This document shows positions 16,337 through 24,554 of a DNA stretch of 40,941 bases, one piece after another. Where the stretch lies: IMG/VR virus record IMGVR_UViG_3300037246_000312, positions 1 to 40,941 of that record; one strand, written 5' to 3'. The DNA comes from a virus. Each line of letters opens with the position of its first letter. Positions within the stretch are counted from its first letter, which is position 1. Below the pieces are notes generated by a model, which was given only the letters and a program-made list of their open reading frames with translations, had not been told where the DNA came from and made no database searches. The position numbers and the translations under genes were made by a program.

Positions 16337-16965
16337 ATTGGCCGGTGACAACCGGTTGCGAAAATATTGGTGGCGGGTGTGAAAGTTGCCCTTCCTTGTG
16401 GGAGTACAAGCGGAACGGGTGGGATTATTCAGTCAAGGAACAGGACGGCACCCTTTACGTTCCAAGTTTTGTTTTTGAACCGTCGATTTTCACCGTGTCA
16501 TTGGGAAGCGATTTATTCCACAAGGACGTGTCCACGGGATTCATCCGGCGGGTGTTCAAGATTATGAACCGGGAACGGCGCCACCTATTTGAATTATTGA
16601 CCAAGCGGCCGGAAAGGCTTTTGGAGTTGTCCGGGGATTTGGTTTTCACTGAAAACATTTTCGTGGGTGTGACGGTGGAAGAAACGGCCTTTAAATCGCG
16701 CATTAAGGATTTGCAAAAAGTCCCAAGTCCCAACCGGTACATTTCATTTTTGCCGTTGTTGGGTCCGATGGGTGAATTGGATTTGGATGGCATAAGGGTG
16801 GCGACGGCCGGGCCAGAGGATTGGGAATTAAAACGCCCTTGCAATCCAACATGGATTGAGGATATAAAGGGGCAATGTGACGCCCAAGGCGTTGAATGGG
16901 TGGATAGTTTTTACATTTATAAATCCAAATTGGAGGTAGAAAAATGCCGGGTGCGGGTGGAATAG
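16324..16965 (+). CDS. DUF5131 family protein (phage Gp37/Gp68-like)
   Basis: 213 residues. The N-terminus TGCENIGGGCESCPS (Cys12, Cys19, Cys22) is the cysteine cluster of the Gp37/Gp68 (DUF5131) family. Other family traits follow: a TIM-barrel-like body with PSIFTVSLGSDLFHKDV, HLFELLTKRPERLLEL, ENIFVGVTVEE and a C-terminal CDAQGVEWV-type segment. The cluster suggests an iron-sulphur or metal site, and the family is considered radical-SAM-related, but its reaction is unknown. It overlaps the DUF6950 gene and the ejection gene after it. Finding it inside the virion operon is unusual. Confidence 0.8.
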   Translation: MDTLNWPVTTGCENIGGGCESCPSLWEYKRNGWDYSVKEQDGTLYVPSFVFEPSIFTVSLGSDLFHKDVSTGFIRRVFKIMNRERRHLFELLTKRPERLLELSGDLVFTENIFVGVTVEETAFKSRIKDLQKVPSPNRYISFLPLLGPMGELDLDGIRVATAGPEDWELKRPCNPTWIEDIKGQCDAQGVEWVDSFYIYKSKLEVEKCRVRVE

Positions 16966-17693
16966 CGGCAATTGGAATTGGCACAAGTTTGGCGGCGGGG
17001 TTTTTAGGTGGCGGCGGTGACGCGGCCAGCGAAGCGGCGGCCGCACAGGCGGCGGCGAAGCAACGGGCCATTGAGACTTTGCAAAAGAACCTTTCACCAT
17101 TCGTTGAAGCGGGAACGGGTGCCTTGCCGGGCTTGCAACAGGCTTCGACCTTGGGCGGAATTGACCAACGGTTGGGTGACATCTTCGGCGGTGGTACGTT
17201 CCAAAACTTGGTTCAAGAACGGACGCGGGCGGTTGAAAACAGAAACGCGGCGGGCGGAAATTTCAGGTCCGGCGCCGGGCTTTTAGCGGCCGCACAGGTG
17301 CCAACGGACGTGGGCCTTCAATTGGAACAATTGGGCCAAGGCCGTTTGAGTCAGCTTTCCGGGATTGGATTGAACGCGGCCGGAAATTTGGGTGGTGGCG
17401 TGGCCAACTTGCAAGCCGGAATTGGCCGGGACATTGGAAGCGGAATTTTAGGCCAAGCCCAAGGTGATGCGGCACAAATTCAAAACGCTATCAACACAGG
17501 CGTGGGAGTGGCCGGATTATTCGCGCCAACCGCCGGAGCGCCACTACAAGCGGCACAGGGCGGCGGCGGCGGATTCGTACAACAACAAGGATTCGGCGGC
17601 GGCGGAGGCTTTGCGGGTGGTGGGGTGAACCCCGGCACAAGCGTTGATTCAGTTTCCGCCAGTTTGGCCGGAAGTTTATTTGGAGGCTTTTAA
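16944..17693 (+). CDS. Ejection (internal virion) protein, P22 gp7-like / DNA transfer protein
   Basis: GGAGG lies nine bases before the ATG. The N-terminus is a Gly/Ala-rich hydrophobic segment (IAAIGIGTSLAAGFLGGGGD), then SEAAAAQAAAKQRAIETLQK. The sequence continues with LSPFVEAGTGALPGLQQAST, the FQNLVQERTRAVENRNAAGG region, and a glycine-rich tail (QGGGGGFVQQQGFGGGGGF). This is the usual look of P22-type DNA transfer proteins, which leave the virion with the DNA and help it cross the envelope. It is first of three consecutive candidates, matching P22 gp7-gp20-gp16. The role is inferred from pattern and order. Confidence 0.8.
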   Translation: MPGAGGIAAIGIGTSLAAGFLGGGGDAASEAAAAQAAAKQRAIETLQKNLSPFVEAGTGALPGLQQASTLGGIDQRLGDIFGGGTFQNLVQERTRAVENRNAAGGNFRSGAGLLAAAQVPTDVGLQLEQLGQGRLSQLSGIGLNAAGNLGGGVANLQAGIGRDIGSGILGQAQGDAAQIQNAINTGVGVAGLFAPTAGAPLQAAQGGGGGFVQQQGFGGGGGFAGGGVNPGTSVDSVSASLAGSLFGGF

Positions 17694-19364
17694 ATGCCAA
17701 CACTTGAGCAAATTCACGGTGGTTCATTGGTTCCTGATTTTTCCCCGGCCATCAATACGGCCCTCAAGGTGTTCGGAACGGGCCGGGAACGGGCCAAAGA
17801 GGCGGAGGAACAGCGCCTTGCCGGTGTTGTTTCAGGCTCCCAAGAGGCTTTGAGGGACGAAGAACGCGGCGCCGACCCATTGGCCGGGCCAACCCCGGAA
17901 CAGCAAAACGAAGCCCTTGTCCGCCTATCTGCATTGAATCCACAGGCGGCGCAGGTTATCCGGGGACATTTGGAACGAAATGACCGGAACGCCCTCAAGC
18001 AAATTGCCCTTGAAACCGAACAAAGCCAAAAAAACGCCGTATTTATCAGCGGGGCCAAGGATTTCCGTGGGATGCGTGACCGGATTATGACTATTGTGGA
18101 CCAAAAGAAGGCGGCGGGCCAAAGCGTTGAAGGGGCATTGGCTTTGCTTGAACTTCCCGAAGCAAAATTGAAACTTGAAATGCAAAGCCGACGCACCCAA
18201 TTGACCGACGCCAAAGTGTTGTTGGAAAATTTTACGGCCAAGGAAGAACGGGAACGGGTTGGCAAATTGGAACGCACCGCACAGGCGGCCAGCCGACTTT
18301 TGCAAGCCGACGTTGACAAACAGCCCACCATGTTCCGGGATTTAATTCAGGCGGCAACGGACAACAACAACCCGCAAGTGGCGGCGCAATTTGACAGGAT
18401 TGCCGGTTTGCCACGCGGGGAACGAAATCAAGCGTTGCAATTGCTTGTTGATGAAGCCGGTGAGGGGAAAACCACGGCCGTGGCGCCGGGTCAGCAAGTC
18501 CTTGACCGATTTGGAAATGTTAAGGCCGAAGGCGCACCCAAACCCATTGGCGTCGCAAATTTAGACTTGGAAACTTTCACAGACGCAAGCCGACAAGAGT
18601 TTGAACGGGGTGGCCGAACCCGGCCCGACCTTTTAGTGCGTGACCCTTTGAAGGTGGCCGCCAAAAACGCCGAAAAGTTTTCAGCTAAAACGCGGGACTT
18701 TGGAAACGGTACGACAATCCAAACAGGCACCAAAGGCACCACCCGCGTGTTGGACCCGGACGGCAACGTGGTCCCGGAAAATGAAAGGCGCAAGGTTATC
18801 AAAGAGGCCAACGATTTTGAGGTTGCGTTAATTGAACGCCAACAAAAAGCGCGGGGATTGGCCAAGGATGCCGTATCAAGGGCCGGGCAAGCCTTCGACG
18901 ATATACAGCAAAACAAAGGTGAAATCCAAATTTTAAACCAAGGGATTGCTTTATTGGTTGAAGGCGGAGCAAAAACCGGCCCGGTCCATGATTTGATGCC
19001 GGACTTTAGGGTGGCAACGATTAGGCTCCGAAACATTCAACAACGGCTTGGTTTAAAGGTCATTGCAAGCGTGACCTTCGGCGCATTGTCTGAAAAGGAA
19101 TTAAAAATTGCAATGGCCACGGGATTGCCCACAAAGTTACCGCCCAAGGAATTAAGGAAGTGGATGGTTCGGCGGCGTGAAGCCCTCATAAAATTAAATA
19201 ATTGGCTTGAGGATTCCGCCCTTCACCTTTCAACGCCCGGAAATAATATTGCGACTTGGACCAACAAACAAAGGCGGGAACAGGTTGAACGCAAACGGGC
19301 GGCCAAAGGACGGGGCGGCGACATCGGTGGGTTATCAACCAACCAATTATTGGATGACCTTTAA
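17694..19364 (+). CDS. Ejection protein, P22 gp20-like position
   Basis: Begins directly after the preceding TAA; GGAGG lies inside the end of that gene, eight bases away. 556 residues, helical and charged throughout, without membrane segments. It has Ala/Gln/Glu-rich helices (RERAKEAEEQRLAGVVSGSQ; AAQVIRGHLERNDRNALKQI) and a later domain around residues 390-540 (AGQAFDDIQQNKGEIQILNQ; LRNIQQRLGLKVIASVTFGA). Such proteins fill the second ejection-protein slot in podoviruses. Sequence alone does not name a family; position between two other ejection-like genes supports the call. Confidence 0.7.
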   Translation: MPTLEQIHGGSLVPDFSPAINTALKVFGTGRERAKEAEEQRLAGVVSGSQEALRDEERGADPLAGPTPEQQNEALVRLSALNPQAAQVIRGHLERNDRNALKQIALETEQSQKNAVFISGAKDFRGMRDRIMTIVDQKKAAGQSVEGALALLELPEAKLKLEMQSRRTQLTDAKVLLENFTAKEERERVGKLERTAQAASRLLQADVDKQPTMFRDLIQAATDNNNPQVAAQFDRIAGLPRGERNQALQLLVDEAGEGKTTAVAPGQQVLDRFGNVKAEGAPKPIGVANLDLETFTDASRQEFERGGRTRPDLLVRDPLKVAAKNAEKFSAKTRDFGNGTTIQTGTKGTTRVLDPDGNVVPENERRKVIKEANDFEVALIERQQKARGLAKDAVSRAGQAFDDIQQNKGEIQILNQGIALLVEGGAKTGPVHDLMPDFRVATIRLRNIQQRLGLKVIASVTFGALSEKELKIAMATGLPTKLPPKELRKWMVRRREALIKLNNWLEDSALHLSTPGNNIATWTNKQRREQVERKRAAKGRGGDIGGLSTNQLLDDL

Positions 19365-21791
19365 ATGGCAACGCGGGAACGAAAACTACAAATCATGCAA
19401 GAATTGGCGGACCGTGGCGACCAAGATTTGTTGCCACCGGAAAAGCGGGCAATTTTTGACCAGTTAGTTGCCAACGGCGCAATCACTCTTAAAGAACAGG
19501 CCACGCAAGCCGCACCCGGCCCGGCCGACTTTTCACAGGCCGACGCATTGGGCCGCCCACCCGAAGCCACACCAAGCCAAGTTGGCATCGAACAAGGCGG
19601 ACAAGATGAAAGCATCACCGCACAGATTGACCGCCAAATTGGTTTGATAGTTGAACCGGCCGTGGCCATTGGCTCCGGCGCATTGGCGGAACCGATTGCC
19701 GGGTTGTCTGGATTATTCCAAGCCATCAACCCATTTGCGGACGAAGGCGCCGGTGAACGGGCCGTTGCAGGTGTCCGGGAAGCCTTGACCTTTCAGCCTG
19801 AATCAGCGGAAGGCAAAATTGGATTGCGAAACGTGGCGGAGTTTGCGCCGATTAAAAAATTCATTGAAGTGTTGGAGGGAAGCGAAAAAGCCCTTGGTGA
19901 CATTGGATTCAAAATTGGGATGTTGTCAGGAATCCCGGAAGTGGCCGGAGCGTTTGGAGCGTTTGGCGCATCCATTCCCACCGCCGTGTTGGAAGGGCTT
20001 GGCTTTGTCAGTCTCAAAAATTTACGTTTGGGCAAGGCCAAACTGATAGACAAAAAAACCGGAAGGCCCAACCCTGAATTGCAAAAGGCTTTGGATGACG
20101 CCGGGGTTGACTTCGATGACTTCAACAAAGACCAATTGGCGGAGTTGGGAAACGTGGGCGAAGTCCGTGGTGAAATCCCGGTGCTAAAAAGACGGAAGGA
20201 AGGGCCACGACAAACACAGGCCGACGCCCAAAAGGCGCAAGCCGAAGAAATAGCGCGGGCGGCAAGGGCGGAAGAAATTGGCGTGACCTTGACCGGCGGC
20301 CAACGGACGCAGGACTTCCAGCAATTGACCAACGAACAGCGATTGATAACCACAATAAACAAACAGGAAGTGGCCCGGCCATTGCGACAATTGGAAGCCG
20401 AAAACAGCGCGGCCTTTATTAAAAATGTGGACGATATGGTTGACGGGTTGGGCGGAACCTTGGAAAGCGGTGAAATTTTAAAGGGCGCATTGGATGGCCG
20501 GTTGAAGTTATTGCAAAAGGAAAAAAGCGCATTATATAAAGAGTTTGCGGACACGGCGCCCGAAACCGCCGCCATTCCAATCATCACGGACACAATCACG
20601 GAAGCAATGCAACCCCAAGCGTTGCGGCGGCAAATCCAAACGAACAGTCCAAGCGGCGTGAAAGCCTTGGACGAATTATTGGTGGAATTTGGAATTGACA
20701 AAGACCCCGGCCGGGTCAAGCGGTTCAACAAACCAATCAAAGACGCCGACGGCGATATAATTGAAGTGGGCCGGGACATCACGCCTTTGACCATCGGAAA
20801 TTTTGACACCTTCCGCAAGGCAATCAACGCAATTGAATCCGCCGACCAAAAAAACAGCTTCGCCATCAAAGTTTTGTCCGGGCCAATTAAAAGGGCGTTG
20901 GACAATGAAGCCGGTTTGGTTGACGACGCGGCAAGGGCGGCGGGCGTCACGGACGAAGGCGTTTTGAAGCCGTTGACAGAGGCCCGCAAGGTGGTCCGTG
21001 AAATTAAAACCGAATTTTCACCCAACGCAATCGCCGGGAAGTTGACCAAGGCCAAGCCCGACGGATTCACGCCGATGGTGGAAGCGTCAAAAGCCTTTGA
21101 CGAAGTGATGGCGCCGGGCAAGCCGGTTGAATTCCTTGAAAGGACTTTGGAGCAATTGAACAAAGCCGGGCCGGAAGGTCAACAAGCCATTCGCGCATTG
21201 CAAGCCACAACCATGTTTAGAATTATAGACAAGGCTTTGCAGGGTGCCGAAAAGTTTGGCGACCAAGTTATATTCAGCCCCACGGTATTCAGGAAAACTT
21301 TAAACACCTTTGCACAAACTTCCAAGGGCGGCAAAAACCGGTTGAACATTCTTTTTAAAGGCAATCCAAAGCTATTGGCCGACCTTCGACGGCTTGAAAA
21401 GGTTGCCAAAGACCTTTCACCGCCCGGCCGGTCCGTTCCCAAGGGTTCGGCGCCGATTCTTTTGGACCTTGCGGAAAGCATGAAAAAATTGCCCGGTTTT
21501 CGGATTATTGGCGACACTTTGGAAAAGGCTTTGAACATAGGAGCCGATACCCGGACAATAAACCGGGCATTGGCCACGGACCCACAATTCAGCCGTGGAA
21601 TAAAACTTCTAACCGGAAATTTCCCACGCATTGCGGCGGCCTTGGGGATTGGTTTGGTGTCCGGTGAAGTTGAAAAACGAAAAAGTGCAATCACCGGCGT
21701 CCAAGTTGACCTTCCCGGTGGTTCACAAATTTTAAACCCGGAAGGGCAATTGGTTCCCGGAACGATTGACGAAGGGCCAGCGGAATTTTAA
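19365..21791 (+). CDS. Ejection protein, P22 gp16-like position
   Basis: 808 residues, starting immediately after the previous stop. A short N-terminal helix (KLQIMQELADRGDQDLLPPE) resembles repeat helices seen in large internal virion proteins. A hydrophobic Gly/Ala-rich region at about 85-120 (VAIGSGALAEPIAGLSGLFQ) and another at 185-215 (GMLSGIPEVAGAFGAFGASI) could insert into membrane. The remainder is helical and charged. No lysozyme motif is evident. Size, tandem position after two other ejection genes and membrane-active patches support a role in DNA entry. Confidence 0.7.
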   Translation: MATRERKLQIMQELADRGDQDLLPPEKRAIFDQLVANGAITLKEQATQAAPGPADFSQADALGRPPEATPSQVGIEQGGQDESITAQIDRQIGLIVEPAVAIGSGALAEPIAGLSGLFQAINPFADEGAGERAVAGVREALTFQPESAEGKIGLRNVAEFAPIKKFIEVLEGSEKALGDIGFKIGMLSGIPEVAGAFGAFGASIPTAVLEGLGFVSLKNLRLGKAKLIDKKTGRPNPELQKALDDAGVDFDDFNKDQLAELGNVGEVRGEIPVLKRRKEGPRQTQADAQKAQAEEIARAARAEEIGVTLTGGQRTQDFQQLTNEQRLITTINKQEVARPLRQLEAENSAAFIKNVDDMVDGLGGTLESGEILKGALDGRLKLLQKEKSALYKEFADTAPETAAIPIITDTITEAMQPQALRRQIQTNSPSGVKALDELLVEFGIDKDPGRVKRFNKPIKDADGDIIEVGRDITPLTIGNFDTFRKAINAIESADQKNSFAIKVLSGPIKRALDNEAGLVDDAARAAGVTDEGVLKPLTEARKVVREIKTEFSPNAIAGKLTKAKPDGFTPMVEASKAFDEVMAPGKPVEFLERTLEQLNKAGPEGQQAIRALQATTMFRIIDKALQGAEKFGDQVIFSPTVFRKTLNTFAQTSKGGKNRLNILFKGNPKLLADLRRLEKVAKDLSPPGRSVPKGSAPILLDLAESMKKLPGFRIIGDTLEKALNIGADTRTINRALATDPQFSRGIKLLTGNFPRIAAALGIGLVSGEVEKRKSAITGVQVDLPGGSQILNPEGQLVPGTIDEGPAEF

Positions 21792-21806
21792 ATAGGAGTT
21801 TAAAAA

Positions 21807-22916
21807 ATGCCAGCCAGAATTGATGAAAAAACCCAATTTGTTGATTTCGCCGGAGTGCCGATTGTAAACGGTTCAATTTTCATTGGATTGCAGAACGCCG
21901 ACCCGGTGGCCAACCCTATCACCATTTATTCGGATAGGGCGTTGACCATTCCCATTGCAAACCCACAAGCAACGGATTCCGAAGGCCGGAGTGTCAACAA
22001 AATTTGGATTCCCGGCGATTATTCCATACAGGTCAACGATGCGTTGGCCGTTCAAAAAATGATTGACTTGGACGCCGGTGTGGACATCACGGCCAGCGGC
22101 GTGACGCCCTTGGACACCGTGAACGGCACCGACACCATCACGGCCCAAGGTTCGCCCACCGTTTTGGCTTTGAATGATAATGAACTTTATGTTTTCCAAG
22201 CCGTCAACAACAACACCGGCGCCACAACTTTAAACATTGACGGATTAGGCGCCAAGGTTATAAAAAACAACTTGGTCAATGATTTGGTGGCCAACGATAT
22301 TTTGGCCAACGGCGTGGTGGTTGTTGCCTACAATGCCGGACAAGATATTTTTGAATGGGTCAATCAGAACACTTCCAACCTTGAACAAAATCTTTTGACC
22401 ACGTTGCAACCCACTGGCTTGGGTCAATTTTACATGGGAGTGGTGCCACCGGCCGGGTGGGTGTTGTCCGACGGCGGAAGCATTGGCAACGCATCTTCGG
22501 GTGGGACAAATCGGGCTAATTCTGATACGGAGCCACTTTTCACGTTGCTATATAATTCAATGGCCGACGCACAAGCGCCGGTTTCCGGTGGGCGTGGTGT
22601 TGGTGCGGCCGCTGACTTCGCATTGAATAAAAACATCACGTTGCCAGATATGCGCGGGCGTGTGCCAGTTGGAACCGGCGGAACGGACCCGGCCATTCAT
22701 GGCGACATGGGTGGAGCCGAAACCGTCACCTTGGTTGAGGCCGAAATGCCAAGCCACACGCACACGGCCAATTTGAATGTGTTGTCACCAAGGTCAGGCG
22801 GCGGAACCACGGGCGGCGGGTTCATCGTCATTCAAATCACCGGCGCCACCGGCGGGGACGGTCCACATTCCAATATGCAACCTTGGGTTTCATTGAGTTT
22901 TGTGATTAAACTTTAG
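21807..22916 (+). CDS. Tail protein: P22 tailspike-like head-binding domain plus phage collar domain
   Basis: 369 residues with AATAGGAG before the start. Residues about 8-92 resemble the P22 tailspike head-binding domain: VNGSIFIGLQNADPVANPIT, IYSDRALTIPIANPQ, then WIPGDYSIQVNDALAVQKM. A linker with beta repeats follows (TLNIDGLGAKVIKNNLV). Residues about 210-369 carry the collar-type domain, with GQFYMGVVPPAGWVLSDGGS, ITLPDMRGRVPVGTGG and EAEMPSHTHTANL, ending NMQPWVSLSFVIKL. So this is a short spike or fibre joined to the tail through its N-terminus. No depolymerase motif is visible. It ends the virion block. Domain calls are strong. Confidence 0.88.
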   Translation: MPARIDEKTQFVDFAGVPIVNGSIFIGLQNADPVANPITIYSDRALTIPIANPQATDSEGRSVNKIWIPGDYSIQVNDALAVQKMIDLDAGVDITASGVTPLDTVNGTDTITAQGSPTVLALNDNELYVFQAVNNNTGATTLNIDGLGAKVIKNNLVNDLVANDILANGVVVVAYNAGQDIFEWVNQNTSNLEQNLLTTLQPTGLGQFYMGVVPPAGWVLSDGGSIGNASSGGTNRANSDTEPLFTLLYNSMADAQAPVSGGRGVGAAADFALNKNITLPDMRGRVPVGTGGTDPAIHGDMGGAETVTLVEAEMPSHTHTANLNVLSPRSGGGTTGGGFIVIQITGATGGDGPHSNMQPWVSLSFVIKL

Positions 22917-22923
22917 GTGGGTT

Positions 22924-23175
22924 TTAATTCGCCGGTAAAAAGGCCGCCGTATCCGGCAACCTTCCTTTTCCACGCTTCAACCAATCTTCGGCCACGTCAA
23001 ACTTTGCGGCCATCATAAAAACCAAAGAACCCGACGGGCGCCGATAACCGGTTTCAAGTGAGGCCACATATTGTTGGGCAATTCCCAACGCTTCGCCAAA
23101 TTCCGCTTGGGTCATTCCTTCCCTGTTTCGCAGTCTTAAAATCCTTTTTCTAATTCCCGCCATATAATTCACCAT
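22924..23175 (-). CDS. Cro/CI-type helix-turn-helix repressor
   Basis: 83 residues on the minus strand. The start is ATG at 23175, preceded in the reverse strand by AGGGGGA. An HTH_3-type domain occupies residues about 6-60: KRILRLRNREGMTQAEFGEA, LGIAQQYVASLETGYRRPSG. It lacks a CI-type protease or dimerisation domain, so it is a small Cro-like or XRE-type regulator. It is convergent with the collar gene, only seven bases away, and divergent from the early promoter at 23229, so it likely controls that promoter. DNA binding is well supported; lysogeny control is not. Confidence 0.88.
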   Translation of the reverse strand: MVNYMAGIRKRILRLRNREGMTQAEFGEALGIAQQYVASLETGYRRPSGSLVFMMAAKFDVAEDWLKRGKGRLPDTAAFLPAN

Positions 23176-23228
23176 CAAAATCCCCCTAAGTCATTGTTTT
23201 AATTGAATATTTATTTTATCTTTGGACG

Positions 23229-23256
23229 TTGACAATTAACTCCATTGTGGTAAACT
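23229..23256 (+). promoter_or_regulatory. Early promoter upstream of the DUF932 gene
   Basis: TTGACA (23229-23234), 16-base spacer, TAAACT (23251-23256). The stretch CCATTGTGGTAAACTAT recurs with few changes at 24193. On the other strand the same place reads TTGTCA, so a divergent repressor promoter may overlap this -35 element. Confidence 0.7.
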
Positions 23257-23313
23257 ATGTGTGTAGTGAAACAACATTGAAGTTGATTTTAACTTAAACT
23301 TTTGGAGAACACA

Positions 23314-24117
23314 ATGACGAAATTCAATTATCCTTTATCTAATGACCAAATCAACAACGTGGCGCCTTCGGTTTTCGCCAATCATGCAAGCGTGAAAACT
23401 TCGGAGCGTTATACCTTTGTCCCCACCATTCAGGTGGTTGACATTTTACGGAATCAAGGTTGGAGTCCGGTGCAAGCGTTTGAAAGCCGTGTCCGAAATG
23501 AGGACCGCCAAGGCTTTCAAAAACATTCAATCCGTTTTGCCAAGTTGGACGACACGGCGTTGATTGCGGGCGACACCCGGCCGGAAATCCTTTTGACTTC
23601 GGCGCATGATGGAACGGCGGCTTTTAATTTCCACGCGGCTTTGTTTCGTATGATTTGCGCCAACGGTATGGTGGTTGCGGATACTACCTTCCAGAAAATC
23701 GGCGTTAAACACGTTGGATTTGCAGAGGGTGACGTTATTGACGCCACTTATCGGATTATCAACGACGTGCCGAAGATTGCGGAGTCCGTTGAAAACTTCC
23801 GGGCCATTGACTTGTCCACGGATGAACAGTTGGTTTTTGCCGAAGCGGCGTTGAAGTTGCGTTGGGCTGATACCGGAACGGAACCTGTGACCGCTGACAA
23901 GTTGTTGGGCGCCCGTCGCTATGATGACAAGGGAACCGACCTTTGGCACACGTTCAACGTGGTTCAAGAAAACCTTATCAAAGGCGGCGCCCGTGGTGCC
24001 TTCAAGTATGGTGAGCGCCGCAAAAGCGTCCGCAAGGTCACTTCAATCAATGAGGACGTGCGATTGAATAAAGCCCTTTGGACTTTGACCGAAAAAATGG
24101 CCGAAATAAAGGCTTAA
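23314..24117 (+). CDS. DUF932 (DUF945) phage/plasmid protein
   Basis: 267 residues from ATG 23314, with TTTTGGAG seven bases upstream. The family pattern is clear: N-terminal FVPTIQVVDILRNQGWSPVQ, KHSIRFAK, PEILLTSAHDGTAAFNFHAA, LFRMICANGMVV, and a C-terminal half with DLWHTFNVVQENLIKGG and the RKVTSINEDVRLNKALWTL end. Members are widespread on phages and plasmids and often highly expressed early, but the biochemical role is not known. It has its own promoter and terminator, so it is monocistronic and first in the early region. Confidence 0.88.
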   Translation: MTKFNYPLSNDQINNVAPSVFANHASVKTSERYTFVPTIQVVDILRNQGWSPVQAFESRVRNEDRQGFQKHSIRFAKLDDTALIAGDTRPEILLTSAHDGTAAFNFHAALFRMICANGMVVADTTFQKIGVKHVGFAEGDVIDATYRIINDVPKIAESVENFRAIDLSTDEQLVFAEAALKLRWADTGTEPVTADKLLGARRYDDKGTDLWHTFNVVQENLIKGGARGAFKYGERRKSVRKVTSINEDVRLNKALWTLTEKMAEIKA

Positions 24118-24133
24118 TTATCAACACTTTCCG

Positions 24134-24158
24134 GGCGCCTTCGGGCGCCTTTTTTTTT
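24134..24158 (+). terminator. Intrinsic terminator after the DUF932 gene
   Basis: Perfect 6-bp GGCGCC/GGCGCC stem (24134-24139 and 24144-24149) with a TTCG loop, followed by nine T residues (24150-24158). The same hairpin without the T-run appears further downstream between early genes. Confidence 0.9.
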
Positions 24159-24179
24159 GTCTTTTTCTTCGCTTTTCCC

Positions 24180-24207
24180 TTGTAATTCCACCCCATTGTG
24201 GTATACT
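24180..24207 (+). promoter_or_regulatory. Second early promoter
   Basis: TTGTAA (24180-24185), 16-base spacer, TATACT (24202-24207), with CCATTGTGGTATACTAT shared with the promoter at 23229. It drives the run of small genes from 24253. The repeated CCATTGTGG and GTAGTGA blocks may be operator sites. Confidence 0.7.
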
Positions 24208-24252
24208 ATAAGGGTAGTGAGGGCAACAACTTAAAACTTTGGAGGTTTTAAA

Positions 24253-24504
24253 ATGACACTTTCCCCGGAAAAAACTTTCTTCGACAAAACAGCGGTGGCC
24301 AACAACCTTTTGACGGTTGCCGAATTCCGAAAATTTGCGCGGGCCTTGGGCCTGACTTCGTGGCGCGGTGGCGCCCGACGGTATGCGGCCTTGAAAGGCG
24401 GCGCCTTGGTGGTTCTGGCAAGCGGTGACTTGTTGGTGTTTTCCAGAAAAGCCGGGAAGATAGTGAGCCGAACCTATCCACAAAAAAAGTGGGGTTGGGC
24501 TTAA
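24253..24504 (+). CDS. Early hypothetical protein, 83 aa
   Basis: ATG 24253 has the leader AACTTAAAACTTTGGAGG. Predicted fold is a short helix bundle followed by a small sheet: VAEFRKFARALGLTSWRGGA, then GALVVLASGDLLVFSRKAGK. No catalytic motif. It is first after the second early promoter, so it is probably transcribed immediately on infection and may act on the host. Family unknown. Confidence 0.65.
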   Translation: MTLSPEKTFFDKTAVANNLLTVAEFRKFARALGLTSWRGGARRYAALKGGALVVLASGDLLVFSRKAGKIVSRTYPQKKWGWA

Positions 24505-24509
24505 AAATC

Positions 24510-24546
24510 GGCGGCCTTCGGGCCGCCTTCAACTTTAACTTTGGAG
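24510..24546 (+). promoter_or_regulatory. UUCG hairpin and leader module 1
   Basis: A 7-bp GGCGGCC/GGCCGCC stem with TTCG loop (24510-24527), no T-run, then TTC and AACTTTAACTTTGGAG (24531-24546), the ribosome site for the gene at 24555. The same arrangement occurs twice more. Confidence 0.75.
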
Positions 24547-24554
24547 ATTAAAAA

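Noticed and set aside
19793-21163. Long minus-strand open frame (456 codons) opposite the third ejection gene
   Set aside because: It is Ser/Ala/Pro-rich without domain signs and lies wholly opposite a better-supported gene; it is a shadow of the codon pattern.
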